Shown piece after piece: positions 27,222-37,129 of a stretch of DNA of 64,000 nucleotides. The notes under the pieces are model-generated. The model saw only the letters and a program-made list of their open reading frames with translations. It was not told the DNA's origin and made no database searches. Source of the stretch: Ustulina deusta. Lineage: Eukaryota > Ascomycota > Sordariomycetes > Xylariales > Xylariaceae. Numbering within the stretch: the stretch's first letter is position 1; each line of letters begins with the position of its first letter. A program made the position numbers and the translations under genes. The stretch is from the NCBI GenBank assembly GCA_023159155.1, contig JAJNNX010000084.1, positions 1 through 64,000 on the forward strand. Direction: 5' to 3'.

Positions 27222-29534
27222 TAACAATTCCAAGCGCACGGATAATAAATAGGAAGGAAGGTGAATATCTTCAATTTAGGGAGCCGGAGGGACCGAATGC
27301 CAGTCTCCTCAACGAGCAATGCGTTGCATCGAAAAGTGCTGGTGTCGACAATAATGACCGGGCCATGCGCGGCAGCACTTCTGAGCTGATGCTCAGAGAG
27401 AAACACGAGGAATTCCTCAAGCCCAGGTTTCGCTTGAATATTTAGATGGTGGGCTCTAACGTATCGCTAGCACCGAGGCGCTGATTTATCGATGTCCCTG
27501 AGTACTTATCTCACAGTGAAGATTTTGGCGACATTTTTCAAACTCATCTGCAAGATCTGGATACCGCCTGCGAAGTTCAGTTACATCGGTATGCAGCTCA
27601 TTCAGGGATCCCATAATAATGCTGCGGCCAGATTCAATGAGCTGGACCGCCTCGTACGGGGGTTCACCCGCTTCTAACGCAGCAGCGGCAGCATCAGAAC
27701 TAAACCTTCAGCTCTACCTAGCAGGTATTGCTTGTCCAAATTATCGAAGGATCAGAGTCTCGACCTGTAATGCAGCATGATAAGCTCGTGCCCACTCACG
27801 CTTGAGAGCGTACACGTGCAACAAATTCCGGCCCGAGAAGCGGTCTTTAGCAGGGGATGGCAAGTGGGCGCGAGCCTCAAGATAAAGCTCAATTGGGTTT
27901 TCAAGATCCGAACTCTGCCCCTGGTTCTCGTATTTCAAGAATAGGCAAAACCCAGATCCTGCAGTCCGCGTGACCGTGAGGTATGGTCCTTTGCCGTTTG
28001 ATCTGCGGCTCCTTGTAGATGGCGAATGGCAGTCTCGAGTTCGATTACGGTCTTTGACTGTTCCTATAGGTCATAGTAGAGAAGTCCTAAGGTCAGGAGT
28101 CGTTCGGCGAGCTGAGGGTGTCCCTTAGAAGTCATGTCTACCGCTTTCTGGCAAGTGAGCATAGCTACGTCAAGGTCCGCAGTTCCCATTGATGTCTAAA
28201 TCGATCAAGATACGCCGCTGAAAGTGTGTGTAATCGTTTCGGCAACGCAGTATCCCCCGATTTCGTCATTTCGACCACCTTTTTGAGGTGCGTGATAACA
28301 ATGTTGAGATTGCGAGTGGATTTCGCGATACGAAATTTTTGCATAATATGCCCAACAGTCAAATTGTAGACATGGTGGGTCAAATATGGATCATCTGCCG
28401 GAGCGTCCTCAATGCTTTCTTGAAGCAGAGGAATCAACAACTCAAGGTCGTTTGTTGTTCCCAATCTCTCATAACGGTCGTTCAAGGCAGATCCAAGCGC
28501 CCCAGTCTAGAGCGCCGGTCAGGATGATCGAGCGGTGTAAGTCGAATCGCGGTTACTCTTCACTCAATGGATGCCTCAAGGTCGTGCGTGCATTGAGACC
28601 GATTGCTGATACTTTACACTGTAGCATGCACTCAAACCGGAAATCGGGCTTAAATGGACGTCGTAGTGGATAGGATCGCGCTCAATTGCAGCTTTGAATG
28701 TCTCGACCGCTTTATCCAGATCATCCACCAATCCAGTATGTTGGAATTTATCAAATAAAGCGTTTCAAAAATCGTAAAGTCGGGCCTTTAGTTCGGATGA
28801 CTTCCTGGCGTATGACCAATCGCTTGTTGCAGTTTTGTGACGGCTCCTACCATATCTGCTGTGGCTCCTGTAGAGCGGAACCTATCGTGATAGAGCACAC
28901 CAAAGTGATGAATCTGGTCTACATAGTCTGGGTCGTTACTATTGGTTCTCGAAAATGCATCTTCAAGATATTGCATCGCGAGATTGAAATCTCCATCCGA
29001 CTGAGTCATCCGAAACCTTTCAAAACAGAAGCTCGAAAGGTTGTGAAACCGTTCGATGAAATTTTCATCTGTCTGGAACGGAATGCGAAGTGAGTCTTGC
29101 AATATCGTGATAGCGATTCCAAATCTGCTAACAGACGGGTCTGTCAGAAATGTTGGGCATGGGCATTTCCGAGGTCTTCTAGTCGTTCTGGTAGGTTTAC
29201 ACCGTCTGGTTGCGTAATATTGACTGCAGCGTGAAACTCATGGATGGAGTTCGTAAGATTGCCTACCGCCATCGTCCGCCGGTATCGAAGACGGTAGGCC
29301 ATGCCGAGATCATGAAGTATTGTTGGACGCAATGGGTGCGTTGGCGGCATAATAACACGAGCCGCCACGAAGTTTTGAATTGCGTTCTCCAAAACGGACC
29401 ATTCTGGGGTACGTCGGTACAAAGCCAAGAGAGCTTTTTCGAGGGCATACAAAAGTCCCGGTCTCGCGGCATCATTGGGGGCTGTGTTGAACAAAGCCTC
29501 CTGGGCGATGTAGACAGATTCTCGACGTTAGTAT
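27222..29534 (-). pseudogene. TPR-CHAT protease, N-terminal TPR array and CHAT N-lobe
   Basis: Minus-strand frames between 29494 and 27741 carry the long-unit tetratricopeptide pattern of fungal TPR-CHAT proteins, for example LHDLGMAYRLRYRRTMAVGN, FHNLSSFCFERFRMTQSDGD, IHHFGVLYHDRFRSTGATAD and LHTLSAAYLDRFR. After a linker (IQAKPGLEEFLVFLSE) the CHAT domain begins at about 27390 with AAAHGPVIIVDTSTFRCNAL and LLVEETGIRSLRLPKL, then stops at the AT-rich island. The remainder (catalytic His and Cys lobe) is at 13101-13950. Several stops and at least one frameshift (near 29140) break the TPR part. The start codon was not found; a solo LTR abuts the 5' side at 29535. Confidence 0.85.
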
Positions 29535-29845
29535 TGAAGTAGTGTGAGTGGACTACATAGGTACCTTAATCACTTGATCAAGCCACATGGTGGCTATGCT
29601 AGTATAGGAGGATAAAACACTATAGGGAGTACTCTCTACACTAGCTAGGAGATCCATCAGCACCGCACGCGCAGAGTAATAAAAATTGATTTTCTAATAT
29701 CCGGTACGCTTAATCAACATATTTCCCAAGAGATAATAGCGACTACTATACTAGGAAGTGTAGGTTCGGCCTATCTCCTAGTATATGGGCACTACTATAT
29801 TGAGACCATCCGCGTGTACCTAGTTATTTACAGGTGTTCACTTCA
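29535..29845. mobile_element. Solo LTR, copy 1 (311 bp)
   Basis: Begins TGAAGTAGTGTGAGTGG and ends TTCACTTCA, so the ends are inverted (TGAAGT/ACTTCA). It is flanked by a 4-bp duplication GTAT (29531-29534 and 29846-29849). It shares a central 31-bp hairpin block (29751-29781) with copies at 54432 and 58411. No internal retrotransposon sequence lies next to it. Confidence 0.8.
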
Positions 29846-29849
29846 GTAT

Positions 29850-30069
29850 GCATTAAGGCGTGCGGTGACCGCAAGAAGTATCACGTAGTTCAGTCTGCGC
29901 TATGCGTATGAAAGTAATGGGGTCAGTAAGGTATGATTAACCTGACTTCTAAGCAGCTGTTATCTTTTCTTGTCGCTGTTCAGCTGCTGGTGGTTTTAGA
30001 AACAACTATGGTTATTACAGTGGGCAGGTCCAGTGGGTGTAAAGGTTAGGGAGGAGGTGTAAGGCTTGT
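29850..30069. other. Intergenic, no gene recognised
   Basis: Short ordinary-composition stretch between the solo LTR and the small inverted-repeat element. Confidence 0.6.
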
Positions 30070-30343
30070 ACTGTATTTAGCTGGTGGGCTTACGCGACTG
30101 ACCCCTCCATTTACAATACAACATCTTTTCCACCTTGAGACCGCTTTCTTATTACGACCCGAGGTTTTCTGTAAGGCACAAAGCCTAATGTTAAGGCTGG
30201 ACAAATCCTGCCTGGTGTTATCATAATACTATAAACAGAATAGAAATCCAAAAGGGAGTGTAGCCACCCTTGCCCACCCTCCCGGCGAGCGACCATAAGC
30301 GACGTACAGGGTCCTAGCCGTACAGTTGCCAGCTAAATACAGT
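30070..30343. mobile_element. Possible small non-autonomous inverted-repeat element (MITE-like)
   Basis: Perfect 15-bp terminal inverted repeats ACTGTATTTAGCTGG at 30070-30084 and its complement at 30329-30343 enclose 274 bp. I could not find a target duplication and the interior codes for nothing recognised, so this is only a candidate. Confidence 0.5.
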
Positions 30344-30480
30344 GGGAATCTCACTGTGACTTCCCCAACCTTGAGACCTTCATAGAAGCTCGGACCCTCC
30401 TAATCTCTCCCTGCTCTTGACATGGGTGCGGTTTGTCCTACAAACGTTGCGTTATCTTACCAGCCTTCAAGACAGCTCCT

Positions 30481-30520
30481 CACGTCTCCTCACATCTCCT
30501 CACATCTCCTAACATCTCAC
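30481..30520. repeat. Four degenerate 10-bp tandem units
   Basis: Repeats of CACATCTCCT (first unit CACGTCTCCT, last AACATCTCAC) lie upstream of the 30751 gene and make a pyrimidine-rich strand that may fall in its promoter or 5' leader. Confidence 0.75.
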
Positions 30521-30750
30521 GTCTCATACTTCCTCTCACTCAGGATGAGGCAGAATGACAGTACAGACTAGGTCGTAGGTTACCCTAAATTCTCAGCAAG
30601 ATCATTTCGTATATATCGTATCATGAAGGCTAATATTAGCGTGCCCGAAGGTCCCGCCGTGCAGCTAATCGGCCTAATACAAGAGCTACTGGAGGGGAAC
30701 TATTAGACGGCAACCCGGAGCAAATACTTCGCCAGAATCGGAAGGCTTCG

Positions 30751-32205
30751 ATGGAAGCACAAAGGAGGAAGGCAGAGCTTGAGACCGCAGCCGAACCTTT
30801 TGGCGGCCCCCACCACAGTTGCGGAGCGGAAAATAGCCAGCTAGTGGACTGGGATCCTTCAATCTTCCCTCGTGGAAGTATTGAATTCCCGCCTTACATC
30901 CTTGAGGATCCTGAGTCGGATGTAGCGTCTTCTGTCGCTAGTTCCGAAGACCCCTGGGACGTTTGGTATAGAGACATTGGATATCTGCCACCTCTGGACG
31001 AATTTACAATCCAACTTCTAGAGCAGATAAATTCGGATCCCGCAATGGGCAGAATTAACCCAACGGACATAGACAAATTCCAAGAAGGACTCAAAGATCG
31101 CAATGTAGCACTGGATCCATCCACCGACCCTTATCTTCTTTCTATCAAAAAGCTAACATCTACGGCTGAACAAGAAACCCAGGAGGAGGAAGCCCGTCAT
31201 AACCACGCGTGGAAGCTAGACCTAGAAAAGTCGATATATGACCCTGATGAGCCTATTTTCCAGCGCACCATCATGATGTCTATGATTGACCGACATCGAT
31301 TTATTTACAGCAGAGTCGACAACCAACGTGTAATTGACTTTGCCGTCGAGAGGCCGTGGACATGCCCACCTATGCCAACAAGAGTATCGAAGGATTCGCA
31401 GTCAAATGGGAAATTTCTAACACAACCGAAACCAGACCTTGCGATAGCATTCTGCAGGGACCACCTATTCCCCAAACATTGGCAACGCCTACCTCAAGCA
31501 ACAAGGGACATTGTTTGCTACGAAGGGCGGGGGAAGACTAAGACAGCTCGCGCCTTCCATTTCATGACCATCGAAGGGAAGCAATCATACAAAACTGCGG
31601 ACGATAATGTTGGCCTATCTCAATGTCTCAACAATGCCAGTCAGTCGCTGCACAACTTGTACGAGTTTTTCAAGGAGGCTGGCGAGGAACATGTGAATAT
31701 CTTCTTTGATCGAGTAAGATTCTTTTCCGCGGTATCAACCATGCGGGGTATTAGGATCCGTATTCATCGTGCGTGCCGCGTAAGTGGGCATCGTGACGAA
31801 ATTACTGCGCCCGATGTTACCGGACAGGTCAACCAACAGCCTGAAATGGATCCCATCTTCGGGGATTACCCACTACAATTCGAATATGACGACTATTTCA
31901 GGGCTGATAATACTGAATTTACCCGGGACAACGTTGTGAAGACGTTTGAGCACATCCTTGTTGGGTATGGTATTCAAGTGCTATTGGAATGTTTACGAGA
32001 CGCAGCAGACGCAGTAGCCGAGAAATGCCACAAGTATTTCGAGGAGCACAACCAACGGATGCCCGTAGCGGATGGATTCTACTCACATGGTCAAAAGCCT
32101 CCACCAGCCAGATCTAGGACTAGCCTAGCTAGCCAGCCGTCAAGGGACTCTACAGTAGCGCTCGAACAATCGAATATCACGGTCAAGCGACGACGCTATA
32201 ATTAG
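30751..32205 (+). CDS. DUF7924-like protein with PD-(D/E)XK-type motif
   Basis: A single 484-residue frame. The conserved half runs from about residue 220 to 425: KPDLAIAFCRDHLFP (Pro228-Asp229), FHFMTIEGKQSYK (Glu275, Lys277), CLNNASQSLHNLYEFF, VRFFSAVSTMRGIRIRIHRA and a terminal helix. From memory this is the fungal family Pfam calls DUF7924. The spacing of PD and ExK is like the PD-(D/E)XK nuclease fold, so a nuclease-like fold is an inference. The N-terminus is acidic and low in structure; the C-terminus is basic (VKRRRY), a possible nuclear signal. The ATG at 30751 is the first in this frame, but coding-like sequence continues upstream (ELLDGNPEQILRQNRKAS, no Met), so a 5' exon may be missing from this model. 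Codon use looks normal and the frame is intact. Confidence 0.75.
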   Translation: MEAQRRKAELETAAEPFGGPHHSCGAENSQLVDWDPSIFPRGSIEFPPYILEDPESDVASSVASSEDPWDVWYRDIGYLPPLDEFTIQLLEQINSDPAMGRINPTDIDKFQEGLKDRNVALDPSTDPYLLSIKKLTSTAEQETQEEEARHNHAWKLDLEKSIYDPDEPIFQRTIMMSMIDRHRFIYSRVDNQRVIDFAVERPWTCPPMPTRVSKDSQSNGKFLTQPKPDLAIAFCRDHLFPKHWQRLPQATRDIVCYEGRGKTKTARAFHFMTIEGKQSYKTADDNVGLSQCLNNASQSLHNLYEFFKEAGEEHVNIFFDRVRFFSAVSTMRGIRIRIHRACRVSGHRDEITAPDVTGQVNQQPEMDPIFGDYPLQFEYDDYFRADNTEFTRDNVVKTFEHILVGYGIQVLLECLRDAADAVAEKCHKYFEEHNQRMPVADGFYSHGQKPPPARSRTSLASQPSRDSTVALEQSNITVKRRRYN

Positions 32206-33300
32206 GGTCAGCCCATCTTATTGCAGCTATCACGGCCTAAGATGGTGACTGCAGAAAGGGTGGAAAGTAGCAATGTTATTACTGTGTTTATGGTGGAGAC
32301 CAACCCACGCGATCTATGTGCCCGGCATACTGCACCAGCAGTAGCCCAGTGCCCTGCAATGCATCCGGATGCAGTATACGTGGTGCAGCACTATCTCGTG
32401 TGCCTCGAAACAGAACGGGCATGGACTCTGACTGTCTAGCAAGAGCTATCGGTAGGAAATGGGAGAAATACAGATCTGTATAAGCTGGACAGTTGACTCG
32501 GAATGATCCCAAGATAAGGGGAGTATAGGTTTACAACGTCAAAAATAAGCAACCCTACTGGGTGCGGATAATTAGTGGGTTATGGGCATTCTCTTACTTA
32601 ATTTTTTTTTTTTTATTGGGCCGGTATTATTACTTCTATTCTGCGAATTTCCTAGGTTATAAGGTGTTTAGGTGTCAGAAATAATGGGTTAAATTGGATA
32701 GATTGGTTAGTTCTCGGCTAAATGTACCAGAGTGAGCAGAGTTTGCTCAGTGCCTGAAGACCGGCCACACTATTTATTAGGACACGCCTCAAAGATAGAG
32801 CAACTCACACTCCTAAAAGCCATATATCACAATACACCCTCACAATATTAGCCCGCTCAATTCTGACACTAAGACTTTATACCTTTGTATAAGGGTAGCT
32901 GAGTAGGTAGCTAGCTAGAAGTCCCCATTTTTACGCGCTTAGCTAGAGGGCCCTTTGTAGCAATACTAGCATGTCGGGTGCCTTCGGTCTTTTTGGCGTT
33001 GTTGATAGCGTCAATCATATCGATCCCGATTATAGGCAAAAAGAAATTCCGTGGCGGTCTTTTGGCTACTACACGAGATGTGCGTTCTGACGAGTGTCTG
33101 AGTGTAGTCAAGATATAGCATTATTGTAGCGGGTGAACCGTATACTGGCTCGGAGTAGTATTCCGGGTTCTATTAAACCCAGAAAATGTGTTGGCTAACT
33201 AGGAATGTTTGCTAGAAACGCAAAAATAGAAGTCGAGGCAAACTAACAGGGACATACCACGTCACGTTTATGATACCCCGGTTTGTTGGTATGATGCCAA
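32206..33300. other. Intergenic, no gene recognised
   Basis: About 1.1 kb with slightly raised AT and a T-run at about 32604-32614. Short frames on both strands show no family resemblance. The 3' part should hold the missing 5' exons of the rhodopsin-like gene, but none can be recognised. Confidence 0.6.
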
Positions 33301-33304
33301 GTTC

Positions 33305-34179
33305 TTGAAAGTAAGTAAGAATGAAGTGATTGGGTCAATTTTGCCCCTCGCATACTTTGAAGCACCTCACGTCGGGGAGTGCTGGGAGAGCCTTCTCACC
33401 AACGGTCGGCCGCAGCAGGGTATACCTGGCGGCGTCACGGTAGGAGTCGCTTCCGTTGTCATTGACATGTATCTGTTTGCTCTACCAATCCAAAAAATAC
33501 TAGAGTTGAAGCTACCAATGATAAAGCGTCTTCAACTTCTGGGACTTTTCGGGACTGCTTTCGTGTAAGTGACACTCATTGATTGAAATCACATCAGTTC
33601 CTTCATCCGTCGTATATAGTTATTAAACACAATTATAGGGGCATTATTGCGAGTATCGTTGGTCTCGTCTACCGTGCTAAACTCATAATTGGGAATGATC
33701 TAGGCTGGGATACCGCTAGCGCTTACATCGCAGTGTTGGTCCAAATCTTTCCCTACGTCTACTCCCTCATTTACTCCCTGTGCCTGTCTCTAACCTTTTC
33801 TCTCAGCTCGGCTGAGAATGGCGTGGCTATTATCGTTGGGTGTCTTCCCGGCTTCACAACGTTCCTTCAATTGTCCGTATTGGACACATCTTTCCTTAAA
33901 TCTGTGCGCTCCAAGTGGAGTGGCAGTGACACTGGGAAAACTACCCCGTACGCATCAAGAGAGAGCCCAGCCCACCCAAAGAAAATATGGACGTTTGGCT
34001 CACCTGAGAGGGTTGCACCACGCTACTACGAGCTATCTGACACCCATCACTTGGATACAGAGATCACGACTCTTGAGAGGGTCAAGCTGGGTACACATAC
34101 AGACGAAAGCGGTATTATGCGCACGGTGGGGTTTTCTCAGAACATATACTCCGAGCAGTCTTCGAAGAGATTTGCCTAA
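33305..34179 (+). pseudogene. Fungal rhodopsin-like integral membrane protein, 5'-truncated
   Basis: Three exons can be read: up to 33564, 33639-33734 and 33807-34179. Splicing (GTAAGT to ATAG; GTTGGT to a CTAAC branch and CTCAG) gives the second half of a seven-helix protein of the fungal rhodopsin-like family: APHVGECWESLLTNGRPQ, a helix VTVGVASVVIDMYLFALPI, FVGIIASIVGLVYRAKL, then ENGVAIIVGCLPGFTTFLQ and a cytoplasmic tail ending SSKRFA. The first three or so helices are absent from the DNA upstream, so this is either a fragment or a gene whose 5' exons have decayed beyond recognition. Related proteins sit in the plasma membrane, some as Pth11-like receptors; ligand unknown. Confidence 0.7.
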
Positions 34180-34733
34180 TGGACACAGAAGAATCTGATT
34201 TCGGAAGTGGTGTCATAACTTATCAAAACCTCATTCATTCCTTCTGGTTCTACGTCTCCTACATGAATTGCTGCATCAATACTCTTCGAAATAATCCGAT
34301 TATTGGCGTAGAATCTTTCTATCATAATTCAAATCAACGATGAAGCAGTCTTATTCCTTCTTCTAATCAGGGCCGTTGTAGGGAATTCGGTGCAAACTGA
34401 ATCGGTTTCAGTGCTTATAATCAAGACATATTTGCCTTAGCTTAAATGGGCAATTGTGAGCAGTTGTATGCCAATGGCAGAAGTCAAAGCCTAGCAGGCG
34501 AACATGTCCGGCAGAATTTCAATAACAATGTATTATTATTAATAGTTTACTGTGGCAACATGATAAACACTCCATTGTGGCATACAAAACCACTTAAGTA
34601 ATGATAGGTATATGATTCAAGGTTGCAATAGCCGGATAATTGGGCTCTAAACATTCTAAATAAAGCCAAGGATTCTGCAAGTTATGAAAAAATCGCTGCG
34701 AACACCATCTACGACTTAACGCTCGTCGCCGAG
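34180..34733. other. Intergenic between convergent gene relics
   Basis: About 550 bp, slightly AT-rich, no gene or RNA recognised. Confidence 0.6.
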
Positions 34734-35380
34734 TCATTCCAAGTCTAGCATGGTGTCGTCTGGTGTCAATTGTGCATAATACTTGACACTAGCACTCCAA
34801 AGTATGTGCCAATTTCTGGGATCTTTGGCCAAATCGTTACATTTTCCCACTTCCGATCCGTTGAGATACAGACGATTCGACCTCTCGCTTAGGGGACCAG
34901 GCCCAGTTTCAAAGGCGGCGGCGATGACATCACCAGCTGACTTGCTTAGGGTGCGGAAGGGGCCGTTGGGCAACAAGGGCTGTAGCACATATGCCATGAA
35001 TGGGATCAAAATCTCATGAATCGCTTCTGCGAACCATGCTCGTGGACATGGCGCCGGGGTCCAAGCCAAGCACTGATATCTTGTTGAGCATTGGGTCGTT
35101 GTCAACTCGTCGTTGGAGCTCATGTCTAGAACAAAGCAACTCAGGCATGCTTCAAGGCCGATGGGATGTATGGGCTATGAGAAGAATACGCATAGTGACA
35201 CCACATAGCTTAGAGGCTCCATAACGCCACCAGCCCGACATCCATGTAGTCTTGTCATCCTCATTCGTGCTCCAAGTACCTTTGGCAATGCCATCGATAT
35301 GATCAAAGATCGCAGTCGTGTATCTGTCTTCGGTATAAGCGGCCTGAGCCGTGTTTCTTCAGCGAGAAGAGATGCTGCGT
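34734..35380 (-). pseudogene. Short-chain dehydrogenase/reductase, C-terminal half, broken
   Basis: Reading the minus strand from about 35380: DDKTTWMSGWWRYGASKLC carries the YxxxK active site of an SDR (Tyr codon at 35223, Lys at 35211), then HELQRRVDNDPMLNKISVLG and LDPGAM, then, after frame changes near 35150 and 35010, LLPNGPFRTLSKSAGDVIAA, SNRLYLNGSEVGK and the C-terminus DDTMLDLE (stop at 34734). The Rossmann N-terminus with its glycine-rich motif was not found upstream, so the gene is both truncated and frameshifted. The fungal relatives oxidise or reduce small molecules; substrate unknown. Confidence 0.75.
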
Positions 35381-35878
35381 AGCGATAACATCAGAGCCCA
35401 GGAATCCGCACCAGCTACCCTGATAAGATGGGAGGTCCTTCTCTAGGCCAAATGGGGCGAAGTAGTTAGTACGATTATAATCTTGAAGGCAACTGTTTTG
35501 GCATATTAACTTATTTCGCTCCTGTTTTTATATCACATCACCCCCTCAATTTTCCGAAAGAAAAAAAAAAAGCAATTGAGTGAGCGAGATGGTATACTTC
35601 ACGAGTTTAAGGGAACCTTTTTTATCCGGAAAGATTGCCGGAAATTCGCGGTTGTTGGTCTCGGTATTTTACATGTGTGCCACGTGCCTTCACGGCCAAC
35701 TCATTTTACCGGGATTTCGCCTATGATCCGGATATGCCCTTGTATTATCTGGCAACGAGCTAGATCGTATATTCAGCTAGAAATAAGCGCAATTAAAGTG
35801 ATAGCAATCACGATGGCAATAATCTCTCGTGGGGATAACAAGTGTGCTGTCTGGTATTGGAATTGATCGAGTTATCGT
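35381..35878. other. Intergenic, 3' side of the NOP13-like gene
   Basis: About 500 bp without a recognised gene; contains an A-run near 35560-35571. Confidence 0.6.
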
Positions 35879-37129
35879 CTAGTCAAAGGTAATTTTCTTA
35901 CCTTCAGGCCTTTGAACCGCTCCAGTCTTATACGACGCAACAGAGTCATCGCCGTATTTTGGACCAGACGAGGCCCTGGCAGATGTGGAATTATCTCTCC
36001 CTCCCCCTTCTTCTCGCCTTTCCGGCCGTCTCCCATTCTGTTGAGGTTTCCCATCCCTAGCGGGAGCACCTTTCCCGTATCTCTTCTTATACCTGACCTG
36101 ATCGTCTTCGGCGAGCTCGATCTTGAGCTCCCGGCCGTGAAGTCTGTTGACCCACCACTTGCGCATCTGAAATTTCCTTTGTTTGTCCTTGTTCTCGTCA
36201 CCAGCTTCGTCGCCGTCCTTAGCCTCGTCCGCATCCCGGAAATCATCCTCCGTCTCGATCTCCTCCTTGATCTTGACGAAGCCCCTCACGGCCCAGGCCG
36301 CAGCGTCTGCTTCCTTAAACTTGACCCAGCCGTAGCCTTTGCACTTCCCGCTGTCTTCGAACGTGGCGACTTTGACCCATTCGATCTCCCCACACTTCTC
36401 GAACTGGGCGCGTACGTCATCCTCAGTGACCTGAAACGATAGATTTCCCAAGTATATCTTCCGACTAGCGTTGTTTTGCTGTCGGGCGGCGATTGATCCA
36501 GCGCCATTCGTTTCTGCACCCCCTGTCGCGCCGCCCTCGGTTCCTGGGGCAGCCGTTTCCTTCTGCGGTCGGCCCTCGAAGGACGTAGCATTCTTGATCA
36601 GCACTTTCCGTCCGTCGAGCTCCGTCTCCGTGAGCGCCATAGCCGCGACAGCCGCACCTTCCTCGTCGAAATCGACGTATGCAAAGCCCCTGTTCTGTGG
36701 TTTGCCTTGCTGCGACGCATCTTCGTTCTGGTGTCTCGCTTGCTTATTCCGGTCTTTGTTGGTAGGCAGGTTCACCCTTGTAATATTCTCCTCTTTTATT
36801 ATGCCCCCGGAGCAATCCAATAGCCATTTAAAGAGTTCGACTCGCGTCAGGGTGAATGGGAGGTTTCCTATCCAAACTCCGTATTCTGACCGCTTCTTCC
36901 CTCTCGTATCTTTCGTCTTGGGTATGGGAAGTCCATCGTCGGCTTCGTCGTCGCTGGTTGGCTTGACAGGTAGCGGTTTACCCTTCTTGAGGAGACGTTT
37001 GGCTTTCTTGGAGGGCGGTTCTGGGAGAGAGACATCTACCTCGATCTCCTCCAATTGAGTTTTGCGCTTTTTGGAAGTGGATGAGGGTTCCACGGGTGAT
37101 ACTGCCTGCTCTATGTCTTCGGTGGCCAT
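35879..37129 (-). CDS. NOP13: Nucleolar RNA-binding protein, Nop13-like
   Basis: An intronless frame of 416 residues. A lysine-rich N-terminus (KKAKRLLKKGK) precedes RRM1 at about 84-180, with RNP2 VWIGNLPF and RNP1 RGFAYVDF, and RRM2 at about 224-340, with RNP2 KIYLGNLSF and RNP1 KGYGWVKF. An acidic insert (residues 290-315) splits the end of RRM2. The tail is rich in Gly, Arg and Ser and ends in PEGKKITFD. This is the layout of yeast Nop13 and its fission yeast counterpart, which associate with pre-ribosomes in the nucleolus. The start ATG has a strong context (CCACC before, G after). The gene is intact, with GC-rich codon use like its neighbours, and looks like core genome. Confidence 0.9.
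   Translation of the reverse strand: MATEDIEQAVSPVEPSSTSKKRKTQLEEIEVDVSLPEPPSKKAKRLLKKGKPLPVKPTSDDEADDGLPIPKTKDTRGKKRSEYGVWIGNLPFTLTRVELFKWLLDCSGGIIKEENITRVNLPTNKDRNKQARHQNEDASQQGKPQNRGFAYVDFDEEGAAVAAMALTETELDGRKVLIKNATSFEGRPQKETAAPGTEGGATGGAETNGAGSIAARQQNNASRKIYLGNLSFQVTEDDVRAQFEKCGEIEWVKVATFEDSGKCKGYGWVKFKEADAAAWAVRGFVKIKEEIETEDDFRDADEAKDGDEAGDENKDKQRKFQMRKWWVNRLHGRELKIELAEDDQVRYKKRYGKGAPARDGKPQQNGRRPERREEGGGRDNSTSARASSGPKYGDDSVASYKTGAVQRPEGKKITFD

Larger units (their letters stand above)
13956..27222. mobile_element. 13.3-kb AT-rich island inserted into the TPR-CHAT gene
   Basis: A RIP-mutated block with a sharp switch to normal composition at both ends. It sits between two halves of one gene, so it is an insertion. 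It is composite: a full Ty1/copia element at 18251-25438 is nested in about 6 kb of older AT-rich sequence (13956-18250 and 25439-27222). The left end starts TGTTTAACGTCAG and is least mutated, like an LTR end. The right end, up to a TA at about 27222-27223, has a GCGCTAATTTTAGCGC palindrome and a GTGTGCGCTGCACTGGAC edge that looks more like a DNA-transposon terminus. The outer element's family was not recognised, and no target duplication was found for the whole island. Confidence 0.75.

Noticed and set aside
35912..36442. 176-codon plus-strand frame
   Set aside because: Shadow of the NOP13-like gene on the opposite strand.
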